DNA of 14,496 nt from CAZIIK01 sp964539235 (GTDB taxonomy: Bacteria > Pseudomonadota > Gammaproteobacteria > Francisellales > CACEW01). Shown piece after piece: positions 6,964 through 13,815 of this stretch; the first letter of the stretch is position 1; each line of letters begins with the position of its first letter. Under the pieces are notes generated by a model that saw only the letters and a program-made list of their open reading frames with translations, was not told where the DNA came from and did no database searches. The position numbers and the translations under genes are program-made. The stretch is taken from assembly GCA_964539235.1 (NCBI GenBank), contig CAZIIK010000042.1, forward strand, positions 1-14,496, in the 5' to 3' direction.

Positions 6964-8118
6964 TTAAGTGCTTGACTGATCCTGAAGGGCGGCTAGTTTA
7001 CCACTGTTGCTGACGAAATACACAATCCCTTTGTCAGCAATACCTGCACCACGCACACAGCTGCTTGCGATTTGATTACGCGCCAACAAACGACCGTCTT
7101 GCACCGAAAGCCAATGCACATAACCTTGATAATCACCGACCACCACATAGTTTACGACCACCACAGGTGCGGAGACAAAACGATGTAAGAGTCGATGTTG
7201 TTGCCACAACTCACGACCTGTTTCTTCATCAAAGGCCATCACCATACCTTGGTCATTGGTGACAAATACCCGACCACTGCCAACCGCAACTGACTCATAA
7301 GAAGACACAGGATGCTGCCAAATTAGATGACCATTCTGCAGATTCACTGCAACTAAGTTACCGTGGTAAGAAACTGCATAAATCACATCATTGGCGACCA
7401 CGGGTGCACCACTGACCACGACCATTTGCGCAACTGTTGAGCTACCGGTGGGTAATGCGACCGGACGCGACCACTGCAGTTGACCATTTTGCAAATCTAA
7501 TGCCATTAAATCACCGGTATTCGTGCCAACAATCACCAAACCTCCTGCAATCACAGGCGCGCTTGATGCCATGAGTTGCAACCTAGGTGATGTGCCATTT
7601 CGATGCCAGAGCTGCTTGCCCGTTAAAGCATCAAATGCGGTGACGCCATAATCATTAGTATGCGCAACCACTGTGTTATTGCGCACGGCAACCGCAGCTA
7701 ATACAGAGCTAGAAGCTTGCGCATGCCAAACCACATGGCCATTTAATAGGTTAATGGCAAAAATCCGTCCGCCCATCGTGCCAACATAAACCGTATGACC
7801 ACTGATCGTCGGCGTTGCACTTGGATGTGCATGCAAACGCAATTGCCATAACCGTTGACCTGACAAGCGATTCAATGCAGTGATATAACCTTTGTACCCC
7901 ACGGCAACAAGGTAATGACCATTGACAGCAGGTGATAAAGTTAATCCTTGCTCACCTGCGCCATCACCTGTTTCGGCATGCCACATCACACGTGTCTTCA
8001 ATTCATGCGGCGCGACTTTGCTTAACGCCATGGGTGGTGGCGTATTGTCCTTCGCACAACCGGCTAGCAGTAAAACGGGCACCAAAAACAGTAAGGCGTA
8101 CTTTTTTAATATGGACAT
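6964..8118 (-). CDS. bamB: Outer-membrane assembly lipoprotein BamB
   Basis: This 384-residue lipoprotein is a subunit of the BAM complex that inserts beta-barrel proteins into the outer membrane. A signal peptide ends in the lipobox LAGC, giving lipidated Cys21. The rest is an eight-bladed PQQ-type beta propeller. Repeated W-type motifs such as ALNRLSGQRLWQL, AINLLNGHVVWHA, AFDALTGKQLWHR, ALDLQNGQLQWSR and AFDEETGRELWQQ mark the blades. Length is close to E. coli BamB (392). The start codon overlaps the yfgM stop by one base (TAATG). The position between yfgM and der is the conserved one. Confidence 0.97.
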   Translation of the reverse strand: MSILKKYALLFLVPVLLLAGCAKDNTPPPMALSKVAPHELKTRVMWHAETGDGAGEQGLTLSPAVNGHYLVAVGYKGYITALNRLSGQRLWQLRLHAHPSATPTISGHTVYVGTMGGRIFAINLLNGHVVWHAQASSSVLAAVAVRNNTVVAHTNDYGVTAFDALTGKQLWHRNGTSPRLQLMASSAPVIAGGLVIVGTNTGDLMALDLQNGQLQWSRPVALPTGSSTVAQMVVVSGAPVVANDVIYAVSYHGNLVAVNLQNGHLIWQHPVSSYESVAVGSGRVFVTNDQGMVMAFDEETGRELWQQHRLLHRFVSAPVVVVNYVVVGDYQGYVHWLSVQDGRLLARNQIASSCVRGAGIADKGIVYFVSNSGKLAALQDQSST

Positions 8119-8774
8119 TATTTGGTTTCCTTGGTGTGTGCTGCATGCGCAACAGGTAGTGCATTACGTGACATTTCGCCTACAGGATATAGAGGATCCG
8201 TTGTCTTCAAATGCGATAGACTTTTATCGTATGCTTCACGCGCCTGTGACACTTTATGCAAATTGGTATAGGCATCGCCTTGCAAAGCATAAAACTCAGC
8301 AGCAAAACCTTTGATTAGCTTTTGCATATAATTCAACGCTGTTTTCTCCTGACCTTGGGCTAACGCGATGCGCGCCAAGCGTAATAAGGCTACTGCCTTA
8401 AAGGCTGAAACCTGGGCATGCTTCACCACCCACTTCAACTGAGCATTGGCTAAGGTGAAGTTATTGGCATCGATCAGCTGTTTGGCTAAGGCAAAAGAAG
8501 CCATACTGGCATAAGCCGTGTCTGCAAAATGCGACTGTAATTTAGCTGTATTCGCTGCCACCACTTCTGTTTGATGTTGCTTCAAGCCCATCAATGCCGT
8601 TTGGTAATAAACAGATGCATCATCCATTTCGGTTTGATCATGCCGTTGCCAAAAACGCCAGGCAGCGACACCCACGGCAACCACGATCACTGCAGCGAGA
8701 ATCCAATTACCATACTTGCGCCAAAATGCTTTGATGATTTCGACTTGTTCTTGTTCGTTTAAATGTGCTGACAT
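8118..8774 (-). CDS. yfgM: Periplasmic TPR ancillary chaperone YfgM
   Basis: The protein has 218 residues from the chosen start. A short cytoplasmic N-terminus (EQEQVEIIKAFWRKYGN) is followed by one membrane helix (about 24-39) and a periplasmic tetratricopeptide-like domain. The pattern matches YfgM/RcsD-regulating TPR proteins of the Sec translocon-PpiD chaperone network. An upstream in-frame start at 8810 exists, but the ATG at 8774 has a clear ribosome site (AGAGGA, 7 nt spacing) and matches the family N-terminus. It overlaps the end of hisS by 16 bp and touches bamB by 1 bp, so the genes are tightly coupled. Its place between hisS and bamB is conserved in gammaproteobacteria. Confidence 0.93.
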   Translation of the reverse strand: MSAHLNEQEQVEIIKAFWRKYGNWILAAVIVVAVGVAAWRFWQRHDQTEMDDASVYYQTALMGLKQHQTEVVAANTAKLQSHFADTAYASMASFALAKQLIDANNFTLANAQLKWVVKHAQVSAFKAVALLRLARIALAQGQEKTALNYMQKLIKGFAAEFYALQGDAYTNLHKVSQAREAYDKSLSHLKTTDPLYPVGEMSRNALPVAHAAHTKETK

Positions 8775-10045
8775 AGATATTCCTCTAAAAAGCGTTCGCA
8801 TGCGTCCCACGGCATCTGCTGCTGCGCAATGGAATCATCGCGTAATGATTTAACCAATACCTGTTGCGCGGCCAATTCATCTTCACCTAATACAATCGCT
8901 AGCGCCGCACCTGAACGATCAGCGCGTTTGAATTGCGCCTTAAAACTGCCGCCTTGCATATTCACCGATAAGAGCAACGTTGGATAACGCTGGCGCCACT
9001 GTTCCGCCAACTGCATGCCGGTTAATTGCGCCTCGGCCGCTAATACTAAATATGCATGTGGTCGCACACTCGGCGCAGCTGCTTCTGCTTGCTGCAACAA
9101 CAACATCAACCGTTCCATACCCAATGCCATGCCGATAGAAGGCACAGTTTGCTTACTACCCAACTGCGTGGCCAAACCATCGTACCGACCACCAGCACAC
9201 ACTGTGCCTTGCGCACCTAACGCATCGGTTACCCATTCGAAAACCGTATGACAGTAGTAATCCAAACCGCGCACCAAGGTGGGCACGATGTCATAGGCAA
9301 TGCCTAATCCATCTAACAGTGTACAAACACGCTCGAAATGTGCACGCGTCTCGGTAGACAAATGATCCATCAATTGCGGTGCGGCTGCGATTAATGGTTG
9401 CATCTCAGGCTTTTTACTGTCCAACAACCGCAAAGGGTTTTTATGCAAACGCGCCTGTGCCTCCGGATCCAACTGATCGGCATGCTGCTCCCAATAGGCC
9501 ATCAATTCAGCACGATACGCCTGGCGCTCTGCCAGTGTTCCCAACGTATTGAGTTGCAAACGCACGGTGTTGGCTAAACCTAAACGTTTAAAAATGGAAG
9601 CACAAAGTGCGATGATCTCCACTTCACTTTCCGGCGTTTCTACACCTAGCAATTCCGCACCAAACTGGTGAAATTGGCGATAACGACCCTTCTGTGGACG
9701 CTCATGACGAAACATTGGCCCATAATACCAAAGCCGTTGACCGGGTTGACGCTGCAACCCATGTTGCAAAACTGCACGCATACAACTGGCAGTACCTTCT
9801 GGACGCAAGCTGAGGCTATCGCCATTGCGGTCATCAAAGGTATACATTTCCTTTTCAACCACATCAGTGGCTTCACCAATGGAGCGTTTAAACAAGGCAG
9901 TTTTTTCCAGGATCGGAAAACGAATTTCGGCGTAATCATATGCAGCAAACGCCTGCTGAATAGCCTTCTCGGCCAGCTGCCACTGTTGTGTGCGTTCGGG
10001 CAGAAAGTCATCCATGCCCCGAATGGACTGTATTAAGTCTGCCAT
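8759..10045 (-). CDS. hisS: Histidyl-tRNA synthetase
   Basis: This 428-residue class II aminoacyl-tRNA synthetase has the E. coli length (424). The N-terminal IRGMDDFLPE (8-17) is typical. Motif 2 is MFRHERPQKGRYRQFHQFGAE (111-131). The histidine-specific signatures are LVRGLDYY (257-264) and AGGRYDG (284-290). Motif 3 is GMALGMERL (305-313). The C-terminal anticodon-binding domain runs from about 330 and includes QGGSFKAQFKRADRSGA. It charges tRNA-His in the cytoplasm. It starts 2 nt after the bamC stop and overlaps yfgM at its 3' end, so it sits inside a continuous operon. The gene upstream here is bamC rather than ispG, which commonly precedes hisS in enterobacteria. Confidence 0.98.
   Translation of the reverse strand: MADLIQSIRGMDDFLPERTQQWQLAEKAIQQAFAAYDYAEIRFPILEKTALFKRSIGEATDVVEKEMYTFDDRNGDSLSLRPEGTASCMRAVLQHGLQRQPGQRLWYYGPMFRHERPQKGRYRQFHQFGAELLGVETPESEVEIIALCASIFKRLGLANTVRLQLNTLGTLAERQAYRAELMAYWEQHADQLDPEAQARLHKNPLRLLDSKKPEMQPLIAAAPQLMDHLSTETRAHFERVCTLLDGLGIAYDIVPTLVRGLDYYCHTVFEWVTDALGAQGTVCAGGRYDGLATQLGSKQTVPSIGMALGMERLMLLLQQAEAAAPSVRPHAYLVLAAEAQLTGMQLAEQWRQRYPTLLLSVNMQGGSFKAQFKRADRSGAALAIVLGEDELAAQQVLVKSLRDDSIAQQQMPWDACERFLEEYLCQHI
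8781..8786 (-). promoter_or_regulatory. Ribosome binding site deciding the yfgM start
   Basis: Minus-strand AGAGGA lies 6-7 nt upstream of the ATG at 8774 and inside the 3' end of hisS. The alternative upstream start at 8810 has no comparable site, so the shorter YfgM is preferred. Confidence 0.7.
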
Positions 10046-10047
10046 GG

Positions 10048-10974
10048 TTAATCCATTTTCAAATGTTGTTGCAACGCGTGGAGTCGATCAAACGCCGACT
10101 GACTGGTCGCCAACTGGCCTTTAGTATTGTAAATCTGTACCCGCGTTTTCTGATCACCTGCTGGCTGTACAGACAAAACAATCGTATGACCAACGGCTTT
10201 CTGTTGCAGCGGCGCAATAAAAAAGACGCCGTCTGTTTTTTCCGTATCGCGAATGCGGTAATCCATTTTCGGCAAGATATTGGCAAGTTTCTGCCAAGTT
10301 TTAGCAAAACTGGCATCCACGGTTAACACCGCTTGATGGGCGTCATTACGTGACAATTCACTCTGCAATGCCGGTAATGTAACCGTAGCGGCTGGTTTTG
10401 CTGTGTGCGTCGCAACAGGCGCAGCCACAGATTGTGTATGCACTGCAGCAGGTATTTGTACATTTTTGTCTTCAAGACCTTGCAACTTCTGTTTCACAGC
10501 CGCCAATTGCTTTTGCAAGTCATCCAATTGTTTTGTCTGTGTTTTAGGTTGAGCCGACGACGCTGCGGTTGCTTTTTCGCCATGTAATAAACCTTTCAGT
10601 TCGGCAATGCGTTTTTCCAACCCAGTTTTGGTAGCTGGCAATGGCTGCAGATGTGTTGCCGTTTGGCCTTGCATCGCTTTGAAATGCTTCAATTCTGCTT
10701 TGGAATAAGACTTATCTAAATCCGGCGGCGCCATATCAAATGGTTGTTGCGTCGCTGCATAGTGGTCTGGACCTACCGGCAAAGTGTAGCGCGGCGTTAA
10801 AGTCACCGACTGCATTCCAGGCGGCGTTTTGAGGCCAGCATGCTGGCTCACAGGCTGACGCAAATAGGTGAATTCTCGGTTGTGCCAAACTCGATGAAAT
10901 TGCGCACACCCCGTTAGGATTAAACACGCGCCAATCGGCGCGAGAACACGCAATCCGGTCACTTTCAGTTGCAT
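10048..10974 (-). CDS. bamC: BamC-like outer-membrane assembly lipoprotein, shortened form with coiled coil
   Basis: The 308-residue precursor has a lipobox LTGC (lipidated Cys23). Residues 37-70 (YLRQPVSQHAGLKTPPG, then a TPRYTLPVGPD stretch) resemble the unstructured BamC N-terminus that lies on BamD. A middle region (about 117-169) with two predicted coiled-coil helices (LEKRIAELKGLL and QLDDLQKQLAAVKQKLQGLE) and an Ala/Thr/Val-rich linker (172-205) follows. The C-terminus (about 213-308) looks like one helix-grip domain, ending VQIYNTKGQ and the final helix. E. coli BamC (344 residues) has two helix-grip domains and no coiled coil, so this form differs. The family call rests on the N-terminal and C-terminal segments and on operon context with bamB. 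It is the first gene of the operon. Confidence 0.8.
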   Translation of the reverse strand: MQLKVTGLRVLAPIGACLILTGCAQFHRVWHNREFTYLRQPVSQHAGLKTPPGMQSVTLTPRYTLPVGPDHYAATQQPFDMAPPDLDKSYSKAELKHFKAMQGQTATHLQPLPATKTGLEKRIAELKGLLHGEKATAASSAQPKTQTKQLDDLQKQLAAVKQKLQGLEDKNVQIPAAVHTQSVAAPVATHTAKPAATVTLPALQSELSRNDAHQAVLTVDASFAKTWQKLANILPKMDYRIRDTEKTDGVFFIAPLQQKAVGHTIVLSVQPAGDQKTRVQIYNTKGQLATSQSAFDRLHALQQHLKMD

Positions 10975-11005
10975 TGCCCACTTTCCGCTTCAAAAAAACT
11001 GTAAT

Positions 11006-11011
11006 ATTATA
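11006..11011 (-). promoter_or_regulatory. -10 element of the bamC-hisS-yfgM-bamB-der promoter
   Basis: Minus-strand TGTGTATAAT contains a perfect -10 TATAAT with an upstream TG. It lies about 32 bp before the bamC ATG. The -35 position at 17 bp spacing (ATAGTG) is poor, so the promoter may depend on the extended -10 or on an activator. No other promoter as good is seen in the operon. Confidence 0.55.
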
Positions 11012-11180
11012 CACATCCCGCTTCGAGACACTATAAGAAGACTGCTGTACAACGTCATGAGTTGCGAACTTTTTGGTTGAAATCGCCACTCTGGAACAAA
11101 ATACTCACTGAGTGGTCTTCTGCCAGGTTTGTCTCGGACGCTATATCTTCCTGATCAATCCCGACAATTGTGCTTTGATA

Positions 11181-11265
11181 GGCTCAGGAACCATCCTTCG
11201 GCAGGCTCAGGAACCGTCCTTCTAAAAAGGTCCCTGAACTTGTCGAAGGGTGTCGAAGGACGGTC
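11181..11265. repeat. REP-like palindrome with tandem direct repeats
   Basis: Bases 11181-11199 and 11204-11222 are near-identical 19-bp direct repeats (GGCTCAGGAACC then RTCCTTC). Bases 11195-11215 and 11229-11249 are inverted repeats matching at about 17 of 21 positions (CCTTCG.CA.G.TCAGG.ACC), separated by a 13-nt loop. A further GTCGAAGG unit follows at 11252-11259. The core resembles the widespread bacterial CAGGCTCAGGAACC / CTTGTCGAAGG repeat. It sits in the 355-bp gap between bamC and dolP (divergent genes) and would form a hairpin in the dolP leader or just upstream of it. Apart from this cluster and the bamC -10 element I see nothing clear in that gap. Confidence 0.75.
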
Positions 11266-11329
11266 AGCAGCTTTTACATTGAGAACTAAACACCACATGC
11301 AAGCTCATCAATTCACAAGGAAATATGCT

Positions 11330-12013
11330 ATGAAACCATGGATTAAAATCGCCCTCATTGTTACTGCCACTTGGTCACTACAAGGTTGTACGTCTGCAGT
11401 TATGGCCGGCAGCACGGTTGTTAGCACGAGTATCTCCAGCAGCAACCTGTCATTGAAAACACAAGTCGATGACGCCACCATCAATGCACAGGCCATGAAT
11501 ATCATCAACCGCACACCTAATATCGAATATCGCTCCAATATCGAAGTGGTTGTCTTTAACCGACAAGTATTACTCCTTGGTCAGGTACCCAACGAAGCCG
11601 TCAAGAACACATTGGCAGAAAAAATATCAAAAATTGAAGGCGTTACCGTTGTTTTTAACCACTTAAAAGTCGCCGCTTCTAATGGCATTAAACGCTACTC
11701 GGAAGACAGCTGGATCACCGCCAAAATCAAAGCCAACTTCATCGGCAAAGTAAACCCTTTCCATTTCAAAGTCGTGACTGAAGATGGTGTCGTCTACTTA
11801 CTCGGCATTACCACGACAACAGAAGGCCAGCAAGCCGCTGAGATTGCCAGTCGAACCTCTGGAGTTAAGAAAGTCGTCAAAGACTTTACCTACATCAAAC
11901 TAGAAACCAAGAAAACAAAGGCAGATAAAACTGAAACGCATAACGTCCCACAAGAGAATGAAGATGCGACATATAACAGACAAGATTTAACACATGTTCG
12001 CAACAACGGGTAA
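11330..12013 (+). CDS. dolP: Outer-membrane lipoprotein DolP (YraP-like), two BON domains
   Basis: The frame is open upstream to 11129, but the ATG at 11330 is preferred. It follows CAAGGAAATATGCT (AAGGA with 8-9 nt spacing) and begins a lipoprotein signal peptide with lipobox LQGC (Cys20), giving 227 residues. BON domain 1 is about 45-114 (TQVDDATINAQAMN ... VFNRQVLLLGQVP) and BON domain 2 about 124-190 (EDSWITAKIKANF ... TEDGVVYLLGI ... AAEIASRTSGVKKV). These stretches are very close to E. coli DolP, a periplasm-facing outer-membrane lipoprotein that supports BAM function and envelope integrity. A charged 37-residue tail (191-227), rich in Lys, Glu and Asn, is extra relative to E. coli DolP (191 residues). 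The end of the gene overlaps the convergent nuclease gene by 27 bp. It is divergent from the bamC operon. Confidence 0.92.
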   Translation: MKPWIKIALIVTATWSLQGCTSAVMAGSTVVSTSISSSNLSLKTQVDDATINAQAMNIINRTPNIEYRSNIEVVVFNRQVLLLGQVPNEAVKNTLAEKISKIEGVTVVFNHLKVAASNGIKRYSEDSWITAKIKANFIGKVNPFHFKVVTEDGVVYLLGITTTTEGQQAAEIASRTSGVKKVVKDFTYIKLETKKTKADKTETHNVPQENEDATYNRQDLTHVRNNG

Positions 12014-12742
12014 TTTTCCTGCGACAGCGGCATTGACTGCTATCGCATATTCCACAGGAATCTGACTGAGATCAATCAACTGACGGTTAAATGCGTAACG
12101 CTCGCGCACGGTCTCGCCTGTTTTCAGCGTCGTATTCAATAACAAATCCAAATGCTTTTGGCTTTGAAAGGCTGACTGTAACTGCTTAGTGCGCACATAC
12201 GGATAAGCCGATGCAATATTGTCTGAGCTATCACCCCGAATACATTTCAAAAACAAGGAAAATTCCGGTTTCTTCGGCCGCGCTCGATACTGCTTATATT
12301 TAGGGTCAAACAAGGCAATTCGATCACTGATCAATTGGACAAAATCTTGGTCAGAACTCACAATCACCACCGAACCTTGCACTTGTTGGGTCACGGCATA
12401 AATCACATCATCGGCCTCACACCCTGGCACTTCGACACATAAATCAGCGTGAGTGGCTTTAAAAATACCCACGGCTGCGCGCACCTGTTGTTTCAATAGA
12501 TTGAATGGGCGGTGCCCTTTGTAATCCGGATAAATATCGCGCCGCCAGTAACTTGAACTGTCACAGGCAAATATAACCTGGCGCGGCTCGAACTGCCGGT
12601 AAAAACGCCGCATCACTTCGCGACATGCGGCATAGATCTGTTGATCTGCCGTCGGGTGATTTTCAATGCCTCGACCTGACACATAAGCACCGATATACAT
12701 AAGGTTTGATAAGTCAAAGACTAAAACGTCTGGGTTTTCCAT
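11987..12742 (-). CDS. Phage T4 RNase H-like 5'-3' exonuclease (FEN family)
   Basis: This 251-residue flap endonuclease/5'-3' exonuclease family protein has acidic metal-site residues in order. They are D10 (VFDLSNL), D61 with YWRRD and YPDYKGHR (65-78), EADD (109-112), SSDQDF (129-134) and GDSSDN (170-175). The stretches YWRRD, EADDVI, SSDQDFVQL, KCIRGDSSDNIAS and ERYAFNRQLIDLSQIP closely follow phage T4 RNase H, in which GDKKDNVAS and a final LIDFDYIP segment occur. That match is better than to Pol I or Xni. T4 RNase H removes RNA primers at lagging-strand junctions. The protein is about 50 residues shorter than T4 RNase H (305), mainly at the C-terminus. It is a lone gene convergent with dolP; no other phage gene is visible. 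No strong ribosome site precedes the ATG. Confidence 0.82.
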   Translation of the reverse strand: MENPDVLVFDLSNLMYIGAYVSGRGIENHPTADQQIYAACREVMRRFYRQFEPRQVIFACDSSSYWRRDIYPDYKGHRPFNLLKQQVRAAVGIFKATHADLCVEVPGCEADDVIYAVTQQVQGSVVIVSSDQDFVQLISDRIALFDPKYKQYRARPKKPEFSLFLKCIRGDSSDNIASAYPYVRTKQLQSAFQSQKHLDLLLNTTLKTGETVRERYAFNRQLIDLSQIPVEYAIAVNAAVAGKLPVVANMC

Positions 12743-12894
12743 GCTGAAACCGGACCTGACAACAGATCGCTGATCATAACAAGACCGCCGTCAAACGGAT
12801 AGGTGGCTGATGGTGGATTAGGCTGAATGTCAGAAAGACCGCTGCATAACCTCATTAGCAGCGAACTTCATCGTTAAAATACTCTTCAAAGCTT

Positions 12895-12915
12895 GTCCTC
12901 ACGAAAGTGGGGGAC
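12895..12915. repeat. Hairpin with GAAA loop nested in copy B
   Basis: GTCCTCAC-GAAA-GTGGGGGAC forms an eight-pair stem with one wobble and one bulged G, closed by a GAAA tetraloop. It is absent from copy A of the same element, so it was either inserted in copy B or lost from copy A. Confidence 0.6.
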
Positions 12916-12939
12916 CTAAAATAGTTTATCTATGATCGA

Positions 12940-12959
12940 CCCCGGATCGTGGTCCGGGG
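12940..12959. repeat. Perfect 7-bp palindromic hairpin nested in copy B
   Basis: CCCCGGA-TCGTGG-TCCGGGG is a perfect GC-rich stem inside a 24-bp segment missing from copy A. It resembles the short GGACC/ATCCGGGG palindromes dispersed in many proteobacterial genomes. On the plus strand a T6 run (12965-12970) follows after five bases, so it could also act as an intrinsic terminator, although no plus-strand gene ends nearby. Confidence 0.65.
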
Positions 12960-13121
12960 CAGGCTTTTTTCATCAGATTTCGCCTTGAATTTCATCTGCT
13001 ACTGAAGTGATGCAACGGCCCTTCAGAGAAATTGTGGTGATGGGCAAAACGCTTGATACTGGCAAACATAGACCAATACCATTTAAACAATTATCAAAGT
13101 TTGGACAAATCAAACAATCCC

Positions 13122-13150
13122 TTGAAGCCCTCAACACATACATGTTATAT
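13122..13150 (+). promoter_or_regulatory. Putative promoter of the LysE-family gene
   Basis: TTGAAG (13122-13127) and TTATAT (13145-13150) are spaced 17 bp, with TG directly before the -10. Expected transcription start is near 13157, about 27 nt before the preferred ATG at 13184. The rest of the space between copy B and this point shows nothing definite. Confidence 0.4.
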
Positions 13151-13183
13151 CAACGACCAAAGGACACGAAAAACACAATAACC

Positions 13184-13798
13184 ATGATCGAATATTACAC
13201 CATCGGCACGATTGCAATATTGGCCGCCATGTCACCTGGACCGGATTTCATTATCGTCGCCAAATATGCACTCGGCCATAACCGACGCAGCGCGCTGTTT
13301 ACATCTTTAGGCATCACCACCGGCGTCTTCTGCCACTCTACCTACTGCGTACTTGGCATCGCCCTGATCATCTCGCAATCTATTTTGATTTTTAACACCA
13401 TTAAATATTTAGGCTCAGCCTACTTAATCTACCTTGGCATCAAAAGCCTACGTGCACCGCAAAGTCATCTCATCGACACTAAACCAGACGCCACAACACA
13501 TTCTGCATGGGTGGCATTTCGTGATGGCCTTTTAACCAACCTACTCAACCCCAAATGCACCCTGTTTATGCTATCGGTATTCACCTTGGTGGTTAAACCT
13601 CATACCCCAACTTGGATTCAAGCCACCTATGGCCTGGAAATCATGCTTACCTCTATCATTTGGTTTACCTTTTTATCCTACGGACTCACACTGCCCGCTA
13701 TCAAACGGCGCATTGACCAAGCACAACATTGGGTCGGCAAAATCACTGGCGTCGTACTGATTATTTTGGGGATTTTTGTGATGTTTGAAGATCGTTAA
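13184..13798 (+). CDS. LysE/RhtB-family amino-acid exporter
   Basis: The chosen ATG gives 204 residues, the normal length of the RhtB family. The N-terminus MIEYYTIGTIAILAAMSPGPDF carries the family's hallmark SPGPDF motif (17-22). About six membrane segments follow, with GITTGVFCHSTYCVLGI, YLGSAYLIYLGIKSLR and FRDGLLTNLLNPKCTLFM, all typical of the family. It probably exports an amino acid (homoserine/threonine type) or a related metabolite across the inner membrane; the substrate cannot be read from sequence. The frame is open upstream to 13007, but that region lies partly in a repeat element and has no family similarity. A ribosome site near the ATG is not obvious, and ATG at 13142 is an alternative. 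Confidence 0.88.
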   Translation: MIEYYTIGTIAILAAMSPGPDFIIVAKYALGHNRRSALFTSLGITTGVFCHSTYCVLGIALIISQSILIFNTIKYLGSAYLIYLGIKSLRAPQSHLIDTKPDATTHSAWVAFRDGLLTNLLNPKCTLFMLSVFTLVVKPHTPTWIQATYGLEIMLTSIIWFTFLSYGLTLPAIKRRIDQAQHWVGKITGVVLIILGIFVMFEDR

Positions 13799-13815
13799 GC
13801 CTTAAAAACCCAAGC

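Larger units (their letters stand above)
12837..13020. mobile_element. MITE-like inverted-repeat element, family 1 copy B (184 bp, inverted)
   Basis: The copy is in inverted orientation relative to copy A at 3862-3998. The plus strand starts GACCGCTGCATAACC and ends with TGATGCAACGGCC, again about 25-bp imperfect terminal inverted repeats. Shared internal blocks include GCAGATGAAATTCAAGGC, AAATCTGATGAAAAA, GATCATAGAT, and TTTAACGATGAAG. It is 47 bp longer than copy A because of two hairpin insertions (about 24 bp at 12938-12961 and about 23 bp at 12894-12917), which account for the full difference. It fills much of the 441-bp gap between the nuclease and the LysE-family gene. The right end overlaps a spurious upstream start of the LysE-family frame. 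Confidence 0.78.

Noticed and set aside
9646..10036. Pair of about 120-codon ORFs inside hisS on both strands
   Set aside because: Both are alternative frames of the hisS catalytic domain, with no independent motif.
10736..11089. 117-codon ORF overlapping the start of bamC
   Set aside because: It is out of frame with bamC, without a recognisable family or ribosome site, and crosses the bamC promoter.
11181..11265. CRISPR array
   Set aside because: There are only two direct repeat units with a 4-bp gap, plus inverted copies; there are no regular spacers and no cas genes.
11129..11329. N-terminal extension of the dolP frame
   Set aside because: It runs through the REP-like repeats. The ATG at 11330 has a ribosome site and a lipoprotein signal peptide directly after it.
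13007..13183. N-terminal extension of the LysE-family frame
   Set aside because: It starts inside MITE copy B, has no family similarity, and the SPGPDF-containing N-terminus is expected only about 15 residues from the true start.
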